Positions 27,473 to 36,342 of a stretch of 64,000 nucleotides of DNA are shown in pieces. The notes under the pieces are model-generated. The model worked only from the letters and a program-made list of their open reading frames with translations. It did not search any database and was not told where the DNA came from. Position 1 is the first letter of the stretch. Each line of letters starts with the position of its first letter. Origin of the DNA: Dysgonomonas sp. PF1-14 (GTDB taxonomy: Bacteria; Bacteroidota; Bacteroidia; Bacteroidales; Dysgonomonadaceae). The position numbers and the translations under genes were made by a program. The stretch spans positions 434,001 to 498,000 of the forward strand of contig NZ_JARXWN010000001.1 in NCBI RefSeq assembly GCF_029892965.1, read 5' to 3'.

Positions 27473-27597
27473 AATTGCCTCCTGCTTTAGCTGGAGGACA
27501 ACAAGATTGATAAACAAAGGGCTTTAGCCAAAATGGGCTTTGACTAAAGTCTTCTCAAGGGCAACTAGCATTCCACGACTTAAAAATCGTGGCAACC
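27473..27597 (+). repeat. Composite four-hairpin element, plus copy
   Basis: Four small inverted repeats in order: CCTCC/GGAGG (27478-27497), GGCTTTAGCC (27520-27529), GACTAAAGTC (27542-27551) and CCACGA/TCGTGG with a CTTAAAAA loop (27573-27592). A copy with the same four parts in the same order is found inverted at 59175-59326, with different but still paired stem bases. Confidence 0.75.
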
Positions 27598-27858
27598 GAA
27601 AAAGAGACAACGTCAAAAAGATGAAAAAGCGTCAACTTTTTGTTGTCGTTTTTGTAAGGTTTTAGTTAAAATCGGATATCCCCTGCCATGCTGAGGAACA
27701 AAGCATTCCTTGCAGATGGGAGAGGCTTTTCCCTATGGTCAGAGTGACAAGGAGGAGAAAAGTGACAACATCAAAATAGTGTAAAATCTGTCAAAATTGC
27801 CAACTTTTTGTTTTTTCTGTTAACTGAATAACTATTAACCAGAAACTAAAAAAACAGT

Positions 27859-27866
27859 TATCTTTG
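27859..27866 (+). promoter_or_regulatory. Candidate -7 box for rlmD
   Basis: TATCTTTG, 24 nt before the start codon. No -33 TTG at the normal spacing. Confidence 0.5.
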
Positions 27867-27890
27867 CATTCCATTTGATAGTTAAAAACG

Positions 27891-29300
27891 ATGAGCCGAA
27901 AGAAAAAAGAACTTCCACTGATAGAAAATGTAGAGATAGTAGACATTGCAGCCGAAGGAAAAGCAATAGCCAAAGTAAACGACATGGTCGTGTTTATCCC
28001 TTATGTAGTGCCGGGTGATGTAATAGATCTGCAAATTACCCGCAAGAAGAACAAATATGCAGAGGGAAAACCGGTACGTTTCGTCTCTTATTCACAAAAT
28101 CGTACAGAAGCTTTCTGTGAACATTTCGGTGTGTGCGGCGGGTGCAAATGGCAAATACTTCCTTACGCCGAACAATTGAAATTCAAACAGAAACAGGTGA
28201 CGGATAATCTCACACGCATCGGCAAGGTCGAACTGCCCGAGATACAGCCAATCATGGGGTCCGAAAAAACAGAATTTTACCGCAATAAGCTCGAATACAC
28301 TTTCTCCAACAAAAGATGGCTCACATGGGAACAGGTGAAGTCGGGCGAAAGCTTCGACAATATGAATGCACTCGGATTCCACATTCCGGGTATGTTCGAT
28401 AAAGTACTCGATATCAACAAGTGCTGGTTACAGGACGATATATCGAACCAAATAAGAAACTTCGTACGCCAATACTGCTTCGACAAAGGTTACACTTTCT
28501 TCGATCTGAGAAATCGGGGCGGACTGATGCGTAACATGATCGTACGTACATCTACCACAGGCGAACTGATGTTGATCGTTGTATTTTACGATGATGAGAA
28601 AGAGCAAAGGGAAGACCTGCTACAAGCCATAGCCGGAGAGTTTCCGCAGATAACAGCCCTGCTTTACATTATCAACCAGAAGGCAAATGATACAATCACC
28701 GATCAGGAGGTACTGACATGGAAAGGAAACGACTTCATATATGAAGAGATGGAAGGATTGAAATTCAAGATAGGGCCAAAGTCCTTCTACCAAACTAACA
28801 GCGAACAGGCTTACAATCTATATAAAGTAGCGCGTGATTTTGCAGGACTGACAGGCAAGGAACATGTTTACGACCTATACACAGGAACAGGAACTATCGC
28901 TAACTTTGTAGCCCGTCAGGCTGAAAAGGTGGTGGGGATAGAATATGTAGAGGATGCGATTGAAGATGCTAAGTTTAACTCGAAGAATAATGGTATCGAC
29001 AATACACTGTTCTATGCAGGTGACATGAAAGATATACTCACACAGGACTTTATCAACGAACATGGACGACCTGACGTGATCATCACCGACCCGCCGCGTG
29101 CCGGAATGCACGATGATGTGATAAATGTCATCCTGTTTGCCGAGCCCGACCGTATTGTGTATGTCAGTTGTAACCCTGCCACACAAGCGCGTGACCTGTC
29201 ATTACTCGACGAGAAGTACAAAGTGGAAAAGGTACAGCCTGTGGATATGTTCCCGCATACACACCATGTGGAGAATGTGGTCTTACTTATACGGAAATAG
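27891..29300 (+). CDS. rlmD: 23S rRNA (uracil-5-)-methyltransferase RlmD/RumA family
   Basis: SAM-dependent methylation of a uridine in 23S rRNA; related enzymes act on tRNA. The 469-aa protein has an N-terminal TRAM domain (about residues 8-65), an iron-sulfur cysteine cluster (CEHFGVCGGCKW), the SAM motif VYDLYTGTGTIANFVA, the catalytic DPPRAGM and the nucleophile block YVSCNPATQARDL. The exact target base (U1939 or U747) cannot be told from motifs. It begins immediately after the repeat-rich region and is transcribed away from it. Confidence 0.93.
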   Translation: MSRKKKELPLIENVEIVDIAAEGKAIAKVNDMVVFIPYVVPGDVIDLQITRKKNKYAEGKPVRFVSYSQNRTEAFCEHFGVCGGCKWQILPYAEQLKFKQKQVTDNLTRIGKVELPEIQPIMGSEKTEFYRNKLEYTFSNKRWLTWEQVKSGESFDNMNALGFHIPGMFDKVLDINKCWLQDDISNQIRNFVRQYCFDKGYTFFDLRNRGGLMRNMIVRTSTTGELMLIVVFYDDEKEQREDLLQAIAGEFPQITALLYIINQKANDTITDQEVLTWKGNDFIYEEMEGLKFKIGPKSFYQTNSEQAYNLYKVARDFAGLTGKEHVYDLYTGTGTIANFVARQAEKVVGIEYVEDAIEDAKFNSKNNGIDNTLFYAGDMKDILTQDFINEHGRPDVIITDPPRAGMHDDVINVILFAEPDRIVYVSCNPATQARDLSLLDEKYKVEKVQPVDMFPHTHHVENVVLLIRK

Positions 29301-29332
29301 GATATAATAAGGGCATAAAGCTTCCTTAAATA

Positions 29333-29364
29333 TTGTTACAATCATATTATAATCATTACCTTTG
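29333..29364 (+). promoter_or_regulatory. glyA promoter
   Basis: TTG at 29333-29335, 21-nt spacer, TACCTTTG at 29357-29364. Good match to the Bacteroidota promoter pattern, 37 nt before the start codon. Confidence 0.6.
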
Positions 29365-29401
29365 TGACTATCGTTTTACCTCATAATAATTTATTCTGTT
29401 T

Positions 29402-30682
29402 ATGAAAAGAGACACTGCCATTTTTGATATTATCGAAAGAGAGTATCAGCGACAACTGAAAGGAATAGAGTTAATCGCATCCGAGAACTTCGTGAGCCAA
29501 CAGGTAATGGATGCTATGGGTTCATGCCTGACCAACAAGTATGCCGAAGGTTATCCGGGCAAAAGATACTATGGAGGCTGCGAAATAGTAGACCTGAGCG
29601 AACAACTTGCTATCGATCGTCTGAAAGAACTATTCGGAGCAGAGTGGGCAAACGTACAGCCTCACTCGGGAGCACAGGCTAATGCTGCTGTATTCCTTGC
29701 TTGTATGCAAGCCGGAGATAAGTTCTTAGGACTAAATCTTTCTCATGGCGGACATCTATCTCATGGTTCACCTGTCAATTTTTCAGGGTTAATGTTTCAC
29801 GCATTGGAATACAATGTGCGTCAGGATACCGAACAGGTAGACTATGACCAGTTGGAACAGGTTGCCAAAACAGAAAAGCCAAAAGTAATCATAGCCGGAG
29901 CATCTGCTTATTCCCGCGACTGGGACTATGCACGCATCCGTAAGATAGCAGACCAGATAGGAGCTATTTTTATGGTAGATATGGCACATCCTGCCGGACT
30001 TGTAGCTGCCGGACTGCTCAACAATCCGCTGCCTCATGCACATATAGTGACTACTACCACTCATAAAACCCTGCGCGGGCCTCGTGGCGGTGCTATCATG
30101 CTGGGCAAAGACTTTGAAAACCCTTGGGGCAAAAAGACTCCGAAAGGTGAAGTACGCATGATGTCGGCATTGCTCGATTCTGCTGTATTCCCGGGCATAC
30201 AGGGCGGGCCGCTTGAGCACGTAATCGCTGCTAAGGCCGTATCGTTTGCAGAAGCACTCGACCCATCATACAAAGTATATCAGACACAGGTGAAGAAAAA
30301 TGCTGCTGTAATGGCTCAGGCATTTATGGATAAAGGATACAAAGTAGTATCGGGCGGTACAGACAACCACTCTATGCTTATCGACCTTCGCCCTAAGTTC
30401 CCTGAACTGACAGGTAAGGTCGCTGAAAAAGCGCTGGTAGAAGCCGACATTACTACAAACAAAAATATGGTTCCGTTCGATAGCCGCAGTCCGTTCCTTA
30501 CTTCGGGATTGCGTTTCGGTACGCCTGCTATCACTACACGTGGGGCGAAAGAGCCATTGATGGGCGAAATCGTGGAAATGATAGATACTGTGCTTTCTCA
30601 TCCTGAGGATGGACAGATTATCAAATCTGTTCGCGAAAAGGTAAATTCGGTAATGAAAGAATATCCGCTATTTGCCTGGTAA
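29402..30682 (+). CDS. glyA: Serine hydroxymethyltransferase
   Basis: PLP enzyme that interconverts serine and glycine and loads one-carbon units on tetrahydrofolate. The 426-aa protein has the N-terminal [34 protein letters not shown] and the cofactor-lysine block [14 protein letters not shown]. Own promoter and terminator indicate a single-gene unit. Confidence 0.97.
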   Translation: MKRDTAIFDIIEREYQRQLKGIELIASENFVSQQVMDAMGSCLTNKYAEGYPGKRYYGGCEIVDLSEQLAIDRLKELFGAEWANVQPHSGAQANAAVFLACMQAGDKFLGLNLSHGGHLSHGSPVNFSGLMFHALEYNVRQDTEQVDYDQLEQVAKTEKPKVIIAGASAYSRDWDYARIRKIADQIGAIFMVDMAHPAGLVAAGLLNNPLPHAHIVTTTTHKTLRGPRGGAIMLGKDFENPWGKKTPKGEVRMMSALLDSAVFPGIQGGPLEHVIAAKAVSFAEALDPSYKVYQTQVKKNAAVMAQAFMDKGYKVVSGGTDNHSMLIDLRPKFPELTGKVAEKALVEADITTNKNMVPFDSRSPFLTSGLRFGTPAITTRGAKEPLMGEIVEMIDTVLSHPEDGQIIKSVREKVNSVMKEYPLFAW

Positions 30683-30708
30683 CAGAATTTGTTCTTAACT
30701 AATATAAC

Positions 30709-30745
30709 GAAGGAGGGCTGTATTATATACATCCCTTCTTTGCTT
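30709..30745 (+). terminator. Probable glyA terminator
   Basis: AAGGAGGGCTGTA and TACATCCCTTCTT form an imperfect hairpin around TTATA, followed by TGCTTTGTTT. Confidence 0.55.
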
Positions 30746-30783
30746 TGTTTAGATAATGTCGAAAGAGAATATACCTTACAATA

Positions 30784-30873
30784 TCGAAAGAAGTAGGAAG
30801 TGAACAGCTTGCTTATGCACAGTGGGATTTCGGTGACGGGTCTACTCCGGTGGAAACAACTTTATACCTGTAA
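30784..30873 (+). pseudogene. Remnant of a PKD-domain coding sequence
   Basis: Read in the frame of 30811-30873 the DNA encodes LAYAQWDFGDGSTPVETTLY and then stops. WDFGDGS is the signature of PKD domains. Upstream the frame is blocked by a TAA at 30754 and there is no start or signal sequence. It looks like a leftover of a larger surface protein gene, perhaps deleted when the present neighbours came together. The short length makes chance a possibility. Confidence 0.45.
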
Positions 30874-30978
30874 ATCTACATTTAAGGAGCGGTTTTAAGA
30901 ATAGTCAATAGATTTCGATACTATTGCTGTAGTTGTCTTACATAAATCTTTACTCTTCCCCAATAGGAAAGAGGAGTT

Positions 30979-30998
30979 TATCTTTGTTTGGCAAACAA
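30979..30998 (+). promoter_or_regulatory. -7 box overlapped by a palindromic operator, upstream of the TonB receptor gene
   Basis: TATCTTTG at 30979-30986 is overlapped by the inverted repeat TTGTTTGGCAAACAA at 30984-30998 (7-bp arms, one central base). A repressor bound there would cover the transcription start. The start codon is 205 nt downstream; the AT-rich stretch between holds no recognised signal. Confidence 0.45.
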
Positions 30999-31202
30999 GA
31001 TTTGCACAGTATCTTTTTTATTTTACACTACTTTCCATCATATCAAAAACACTCCTTTAGCCTTTTCTATTAATTAAAACTCCCGTACAGATATAATATG
31101 TTGCTACCTATATATTGTTATTGACATATATTCATTTACCTAATTCTTGCGATTGATACGCTTTTCATTTATAAAGACCTTTGCTGCTCTGAAAAAAGCA
31201 AT

Positions 31203-33599
31203 ATGAATCATTATACATTGAAAATCGTGTTTTACAGAATAGCCCTCATACTCGTTTTATTATCATCGCCCACCCTTGTCTGGTCTCAAAATAGGAAAGA
31301 TGCTATAATCTCCGGCAAGATATTATCCTCTGAAAAGGAAATAATAGACTTTGCAACAGTTCACCTGAAAGGTACTAACTACGGAAGCACCCTGAACAAA
31401 GACGGTATTTATCACCTGAATGCCCCCGCAGGAGACTATACACTGGTGGTATCGGCAGTTGGTTATAAAACTGTAGAAAGACAAGTGAAACTTGCTGCCG
31501 GAGAAAGGATCAAACAGAATATAATAATCACCCAGCAAGCTACAGAACTGGCAGAAGTATCTGTAACATCCAACGGCATCAGCAGGCTGCAACGCTCGGC
31601 ATACAACGCTTTGGCTATCGACACCAAAGCATTGCAGAATTCTACGCAGAACCTGAGTGAGGCACTGGCTCGAGCTCCGGGCTTGAAGCTTCGTGAGGCA
31701 GGTGGTGTCGGTTCAGACATGCAACTGATGATGGACGGATTCAGCGGCAAGCATATCAAGATATTTATAGACGGCGTACCGCAGGAAGGAGTAGGTAGTT
31801 CGTTCGGACTGAATAACATTCCCGTTAATTATGCCGAACGCATCGAGGTGTATAAAGGCGTTGTACCCGTTGGCTTTGGCACAGATGCTATTGGCGGGGT
31901 AATCAATATTGTCACAAAAAAAGACCATAAAAAATGGTTTATAGACGCCTCCTATTCCTATGGCTCATTCAATACGCATAAGTCATATGTAAACTTCGGA
32001 CAGACGTTCGATAACGGGCTTATATACGAAATCAATGCCTTTCAGAACTATTCCGACAACGACTACTATGTGGATACTCCGGTTAAAGATTTTGAAACGG
32101 GAGCAATAAACAAGAGCAAGATAGAACATGTAAAGCGTTTCCACGACAACTATCACAATGAAGCGATTGCAGGTAAAATAGGTCTTATAAACAAGAAATG
32201 GGCAGACCGCCTGATGGTTGGCTTTAGCTACTCGCACATGTATAAGGATATACAGAACGGAGTGCGGCAGGAGATTGTATTCGGTGGAAAATACCGCAAA
32301 GGCTATTCCATTATGCCATCACTGGAATACAGTAAGCGCAATCTGATAAAGGATCTGGATGTAGTGCTGACTGCCAACTACAACAAGAACATGATCAACA
32401 ATGTAGATACATCTTCATACGAGTACAACTGGCGTGGAGAAAGCCGTCCTCTTAAATCGCCCGGCGAACAGTCATACCAAAATACCCGTTCGGACAATAA
32501 CAACTGGAACGGTACTTTTACGGCAAATTACCATCTAAACCGAATACATACATTCACATTCAATCATGTACTGAATGATTTCCGACGCTCGAATAAGTCT
32601 CTGCTGAATGAAGATTCTGAAGCAAATGCAATACAAAAAGAAACCCGCAAGAACATAAGCGGCTTGTCGTACCGCCTGATGCCGAATGAGCATTGGAATG
32701 TATCTGTATTCGGTAAATACTATAATCAGTTCATTGCAGGACCTATTGCGACTAGTGCCGCTCAGGATAAGTTCACACGCACAACCAACTCCATTAGTAC
32801 AATGGGCTATGGTGCGGCAGGTACTTACTTTATACTGAAAAGCCTGCAAGCAAAGCTATCTTACGAGAAAGCCTACCGTTTACCAACCAACGATGAAATG
32901 TTCGGAGACGAAGATCTCGAAACCGGAGATATAGCACTGAAACCGGAAAACAGCAACAACCTTAATTTCAATTTAAGCTATAATCAGATATTCGGAAAAC
33001 ACTCCGTATATGTGGAAGGCGGACTTATCTACCGCAATACAAAAGACTATATCCAGCGTAAACTGCAAGACCTGAGTGGTGGAAAGACTGGCGCAACCTA
33101 TGTAAATCACGGGCGTGTTTTGACCAAAGGATATAACATTTCTGTCCGCTATGGGTTCGCCAAATGGATAAGCGTAGGAGGAAACTTTACCCAGATGAAT
33201 ATTCGCGACGATGTGAAAACCGTTACCAGCGGGACAAATCAGGAAAGCCTTACCTATGGTGCACGTATGCCCAACATGCCTTATCGGTTTGCCAACTCCG
33301 ATGTAAACTTCTTTTGGCACAACCTGATAAGAAAAGACAATATGCTGACAGTGACCTACGACAACCTGTATATGCACGGCTTTCCGCTTTACTCGGAAGT
33401 GATCGGTAGCGAATCCAAGTTTACTGTCCCGACACAGTTCTCGCACAATCTGTCCCTGACTTACAGCATGCAGAACGGGCGTTACAACCTGTCGTTCGAG
33501 TGTCGCAATTTTACGGACGAAAAGATGTATGACAATTTCAGTCTGCAAAAGGCAGGCAGAGCCTTTTACGGCAAGGTGAGGGTTTACTTCGGCAACTAA
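31203..33599 (+). CDS. TonB-dependent outer-membrane receptor
   Basis: A 798-aa receptor with signal peptide (to about residue 29). A CarboxypepD_reg-like domain follows (residues 35-115, ISGKILSSEKEIIDFATVHLKGTNYGSTL), then a plug (ALARAPGLKLREAGGVGSDMQLMMDGF...IEVYKGVVPVGFGTDAIGGVINI) and a C-terminal barrel ending GKVRVYFGN. It is shorter than SusC proteins and has no SusD partner, so it looks like a metal- or siderophore-type receptor. It leads a unit with a DUF4374 lipoprotein and an esterase. Ligand not readable; the neighbours point to a siderophore. Confidence 0.9.
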   Translation: MNHYTLKIVFYRIALILVLLSSPTLVWSQNRKDAIISGKILSSEKEIIDFATVHLKGTNYGSTLNKDGIYHLNAPAGDYTLVVSAVGYKTVERQVKLAAGERIKQNIIITQQATELAEVSVTSNGISRLQRSAYNALAIDTKALQNSTQNLSEALARAPGLKLREAGGVGSDMQLMMDGFSGKHIKIFIDGVPQEGVGSSFGLNNIPVNYAERIEVYKGVVPVGFGTDAIGGVINIVTKKDHKKWFIDASYSYGSFNTHKSYVNFGQTFDNGLIYEINAFQNYSDNDYYVDTPVKDFETGAINKSKIEHVKRFHDNYHNEAIAGKIGLINKKWADRLMVGFSYSHMYKDIQNGVRQEIVFGGKYRKGYSIMPSLEYSKRNLIKDLDVVLTANYNKNMINNVDTSSYEYNWRGESRPLKSPGEQSYQNTRSDNNNWNGTFTANYHLNRIHTFTFNHVLNDFRRSNKSLLNEDSEANAIQKETRKNISGLSYRLMPNEHWNVSVFGKYYNQFIAGPIATSAAQDKFTRTTNSISTMGYGAAGTYFILKSLQAKLSYEKAYRLPTNDEMFGDEDLETGDIALKPENSNNLNFNLSYNQIFGKHSVYVEGGLIYRNTKDYIQRKLQDLSGGKTGATYVNHGRVLTKGYNISVRYGFAKWISVGGNFTQMNIRDDVKTVTSGTNQESLTYGARMPNMPYRFANSDVNFFWHNLIRKDNMLTVTYDNLYMHGFPLYSEVIGSESKFTVPTQFSHNLSLTYSMQNGRYNLSFECRNFTDEKMYDNFSLQKAGRAFYGKVRVYFGN

Positions 33600-33656
33600 T
33601 TAAAAAGCTCAATTTCAATCATAAAGATAAATAGCAACATACTAAATTTTAACAAC

Positions 33657-35039
33657 ATGATTAAGAATTATTTAATAACAGGTCTTACTGCCGTTACGCT
33701 GGCAGCATGTGTATTCACTTCTTGCAGCGATGACGATTCTATAACTCCAAATAACGGTTCAAGTACTTCATCCGCTTATGTTATTGCTGCAACTGTTGGG
33801 GATGCCAATTCGTTACTGACTGCTGAGGCATTATCTGAAGGTTCGGTAACAGCCAAAAATAACGGTCTCACTACCGAGAGCGGAACATACTGGGTTTACT
33901 TCAAAGACCAGTATCTGTACCGCTTGGTGTACAATCAGGGAAATGCGGGTATCACTTCTTCATATATACTAAACACACAAGGTAAAGTAGAAGAACGGGA
34001 TAATACATACGAGATCAAACGATTCACTTCGTATGGTATCTACAACAATTATATAATTACCACTTCAACAGGTGATCTCGGAACTCAATATGCGGATGAA
34101 AACGGTTATCTGCCAAAGGGCTTCCTATTCTCTTATCTGGATGTAGCCAAAGAAACATTTACTACCAATACAAATGTAATCAGATCAGAGAATTATCTGG
34201 GTAACGGAGAATTCGTTACATTAGCCGGCATCGAGCAGGCGAATGGTAAAATCTATTCTGCTCCTATCCCGATGGGATTGAGTAAATACGGCGTAAAAGC
34301 GGAAGGTGGTAAATACGTTAAGTATCCCGAACTGGTGAAAACAGAGTCGGGAGGTAGCAGTAGTAGTGCTTACGAAAAAGGAGAACTGCAATGGACACAA
34401 TATCCAAACGAAGCATGGGTTGCTATCTATAACAGCGAAACACTCGAAAGCCCCAAACTGATAAAAACAGATAAGATCAGCTATGCCTGTGGACGCTTCA
34501 AGTCGCAGTATTACCAGACTATATGGGCTGCCGATAATGGCGATGTATATGTATTTTCGCCAAGCTATGCAAAAGCCATGACCGAAACCGTTCAACAAAC
34601 AACGCTACCTGCGGGTGTAGTTCGCATCAAAGCCGGAACTGAAACATTCGACTCTGACTACTACTGCAACATAGAAGAGCAGGCGTCTGGAAAGTCATTT
34701 CTGCGTTGCTGGCACATTACTGAGGACTACTTCCTGATGCTGATGTATGACAAGCCTCTAACAGAGACCGGATTCGTTGCCAACCAACTAGCTATTTACA
34801 AAGGTGAAAGCAAAACACTGACTTATGTAACAGGCATGCCTTCTGCCACAGTCATTTCAGGATTCGGAAATAATCCGTACTCTGAGAATGGTATCGCTTA
34901 TATGGCAGTAACAACTACTGACGGCAATCAGCCGGCTGTATACAGCATCAATCCCAAAACAGCAATTGCAACGAAAGGGCTTACTGTCGGATCAGATCAG
35001 ATCAGTGCTATAGGTAAGCTGTCTGTTGCACAGAACTAA
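33657..35039 (+). CDS. DUF4374 family lipoprotein (XusB-like)
   Basis: A 460-aa lipoprotein with lipobox VFTSCSDDD; the cysteine near residue 23 is followed by acidic residues, a pattern that favours surface export in Bacteroidota. The rest has repeated strand-rich blocks ([40 protein letters not shown]) compatible with a beta-propeller. DUF4374 lipoproteins accompany TonB receptors; to my knowledge XusB of B. thetaiotaomicron, which binds enterobactin-type siderophores, belongs to this group. I infer a siderophore-capturing surface protein. Confidence 0.85.
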   Translation: MIKNYLITGLTAVTLAACVFTSCSDDDSITPNNGSSTSSAYVIAATVGDANSLLTAEALSEGSVTAKNNGLTTESGTYWVYFKDQYLYRLVYNQGNAGITSSYILNTQGKVEERDNTYEIKRFTSYGIYNNYIITTSTGDLGTQYADENGYLPKGFLFSYLDVAKETFTTNTNVIRSENYLGNGEFVTLAGIEQANGKIYSAPIPMGLSKYGVKAEGGKYVKYPELVKTESGGSSSSAYEKGELQWTQYPNEAWVAIYNSETLESPKLIKTDKISYACGRFKSQYYQTIWAADNGDVYVFSPSYAKAMTETVQQTTLPAGVVRIKAGTETFDSDYYCNIEEQASGKSFLRCWHITEDYFLMLMYDKPLTETGFVANQLAIYKGESKTLTYVTGMPSATVISGFGNNPYSENGIAYMAVTTTDGNQPAVYSINPKTAIATKGLTVGSDQISAIGKLSVAQN

Positions 35040-35046
35040 AGCCTGA

Positions 35047-35877
35047 ATGATAAAGATTTATCTACTCTTAATATGCCTCCTGTTTTCGCTGATTATGCGG
35101 AGTCAGGAGGATATTTGTATCGGGAAAAGATACACTTTGTATTCTGATGTATTACAGGAAGAGCGAGGCTACTGGATGCATCTGCCCGAAAGTTACGGAC
35201 AAGATACGACAAAGGCCTACCCTGTTCTTTACCTGCTCGATGGTGAATCGTTCTTTCATTCACTGGTAGGTATCAGTAAGACACTCGCTTCAGGCAGAGG
35301 AAAATATCTTCCTCCTTGTATTATTGTCGGAGTACTAAGCACCAACCGAACACGCGACTTCACCCCTACCTCTTCTGCTGCCGAACGGAATGGTAAAGTT
35401 TCGCCGAATGTTATACCTCAGGGGGGAGGCAGTGAAATATTCAGCCGTTTCCTGATTGAAGAACTTCGTTCCATCATTGATAATACGTACAAGACAAACG
35501 GAGAAAACATGCTCATTGGGCATTCTTATGCAGGACTCTTCACCGTCAATACATTTCTCCATCACACCGAACTGTTCGACATCTATCTGGCACTCGATCC
35601 CAGTCTGTGGTGGGATCAGGGCAAGCTCTCGAAAGAAGCTGCGGAACTGATCAAAGGAAAAGATTTCACAGGGAAAAGCCTCTACATTGGCGTAGCTTCC
35701 AAGAAACGAACCGATCGTGTAGATATTCATCTCAACAGGGTAAATCACCTTCTCACGGAAATACTGCCGCAAGCCCACAATCTGCATTTCTTCACCCGAT
35801 CGTTTCCCGAAGAAAATCACGGAACAATAGCCATTCCGGGAATGTATGACGGAATCAAACAACTGTTCGGAAAATGA
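35047..35877 (+). CDS. Exported alpha/beta-hydrolase esterase (PF00756 type; IroE/Fes-like)
   Basis: A 276-aa protein with signal peptide (LLLICLLFSLIMRSQ) and the esterase D/enterochelin-esterase fold. It has GYWMHLPESY, YPVLYLLDGESFFHS, the nucleophile elbow IGHSYAGLF and a C-terminal catalytic histidine in EENHGTIA. Periplasmic relatives such as IroE cleave the ester bonds of catecholate siderophores; others act on carbohydrate esters. It starts 7 nt after the DUF4374 gene in the same unit, so siderophore trimming is a reasonable inference. The motif evidence gives the fold, not the substrate. Confidence 0.85.
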   Translation: MIKIYLLLICLLFSLIMRSQEDICIGKRYTLYSDVLQEERGYWMHLPESYGQDTTKAYPVLYLLDGESFFHSLVGISKTLASGRGKYLPPCIIVGVLSTNRTRDFTPTSSAAERNGKVSPNVIPQGGGSEIFSRFLIEELRSIIDNTYKTNGENMLIGHSYAGLFTVNTFLHHTELFDIYLALDPSLWWDQGKLSKEAAELIKGKDFTGKSLYIGVASKKRTDRVDIHLNRVNHLLTEILPQAHNLHFFTRSFPEENHGTIAIPGMYDGIKQLFGK

Positions 35878-35879
35878 AG

Positions 35880-35907
35880 AAGTATCCGAGAAGATACTTC
35901 CCCTTAA
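35880..35907 (+). terminator. Probable terminator of the TonB receptor operon
   Basis: AAGTATC at 35880-35886 pairs with GATACTT at 35893-35899, followed by CCCCTTAATT. Modest T-tract. The next ~230 nt hold nothing recognised before the tRNA terminator. Confidence 0.5.
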
Positions 35908-36129
35908 TTAATCAAATCAAATTACTGATTGAAAAATCAGTCTTTAAAACCTGGTGCCCATTTATATTTTACTGATCATAACAGCTGTACCACCTCTTTT
36001 TGCCAGATTGAGCTGAATAACGGAATCGGATAAATGCTTTAGTTTAAAATTTATTTTTCACTACTTACTACTGATAAACCAAACTTGCACACGTAGAAAA
36101 AATAAAAAAGCGACTTAAAGCCGCTATAA

Positions 36130-36158
36130 AACAAGAAAAGCCGCTGTTTAAGCGGCTT
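36130..36158 (-). terminator. Terminator of tRNA-Ser
   Basis: AAGCCGCT at 36138-36145 pairs with AGCGGCTT at 36151-36158 across a 5-nt loop. On the minus strand it is followed by TTCTTGTTTT. Confidence 0.7.
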
Positions 36159-36175
36159 CTCGTAAATCCATTCAG

Positions 36176-36262
36176 CGGAAGCGGGGGGATTCGAACCCCC
36201 GGTACAGTTACCCGTACGTCAGTTTAGCAAACTGGTGGTTTCAGCCACTCACCCACACTTCC
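36176..36262 (-). tRNA. tRNA-Ser (anticodon GCU)
   Basis: The minus strand folds as a class II tRNA of 87 nt. The acceptor arm GGAAGTG pairs with CGCTTCC (one G-U). The anticodon loop is TTGCTAA with GCT in the centre, reading AGC/AGU serine codons. A long variable arm (ACGTACGGGTAACTGTAC region) is typical of tRNA-Ser. The T-arm contains GGGGGTTCGAATCCCCC. No CCA is encoded. It has its own promoter and terminator. Confidence 0.95.
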
Positions 36263-36299
36263 TGAAATCGCAGATATGCTGTTTTGCACAAATGCGATG

Positions 36300-36330
36300 C
36301 AAATATAGTTGTTTGTTTTGATTATACAAA
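36300..36330 (-). promoter_or_regulatory. tRNA-Ser promoter
   Basis: On the minus strand TTTG (36330-36327), 19-nt spacer, TATATTTG (36307-36300). One of the best promoter matches in the window, about 30 nt before the mature 5' end. Confidence 0.65.
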
Positions 36331-36342
36331 CAAGTTGTCAAA

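Larger units (their letters stand above)
27031..27671 (+). repeat. Five interspersed 18-bp direct repeats (GTRAGGTTTTAGTTAAAA)
   Basis: Exact copies of GTAAGGTTTTAGTTAAAA lie at 27031-27048, 27319-27336 and 27654-27671. The variant GTGAGGTTTTAGTTAAAA lies at 27145-27162 and 27453-27470. Start-to-start distances are 114, 174, 134 and 201 bp. Copies 1 and 3 share the left flank GGAAT; copies 2 and 4 share ACTTGTAACTATT. All point the same way. The core TTTTAGTTAAAA is nearly palindromic. The intervals differ in content, and I noticed no further copies in the window. Confidence 0.85.
26863..27800. repeat. Repeat-dense intergenic region (no genes)
   Basis: Nearly 1 kb without a credible reading frame. 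From left to right: AT-rich DNA with a partial CCCATGTGTTC fragment near 26932; a CTAG-type element (27051-27136); a GC-rich palindrome; a GGGCGAAC hairpin; a second CTATAAACTAATAAACTTG block (27290-27310); a GACGC-rich stretch (ACGACGCGAAGGCAAGTCAA, AGACGCTAAGGCGCAAAG, 27361-27398); a TTGTAACT-type element (27404-27449); a four-hairpin composite; a GACAAC/GTTGTC hairpin with a T-tail (27605-27653); and an element with CATGCTGAGGAAC and GGTCAGAGTGACA (27678-27752). Five 18-bp direct repeats separate most of these. Confidence 0.8.

Noticed and set aside
27031..27671. CRISPR array
   Set aside because: The repeats are only 18 bp, the intervals are 96-183 bp and irregular, and no cas genes are nearby.
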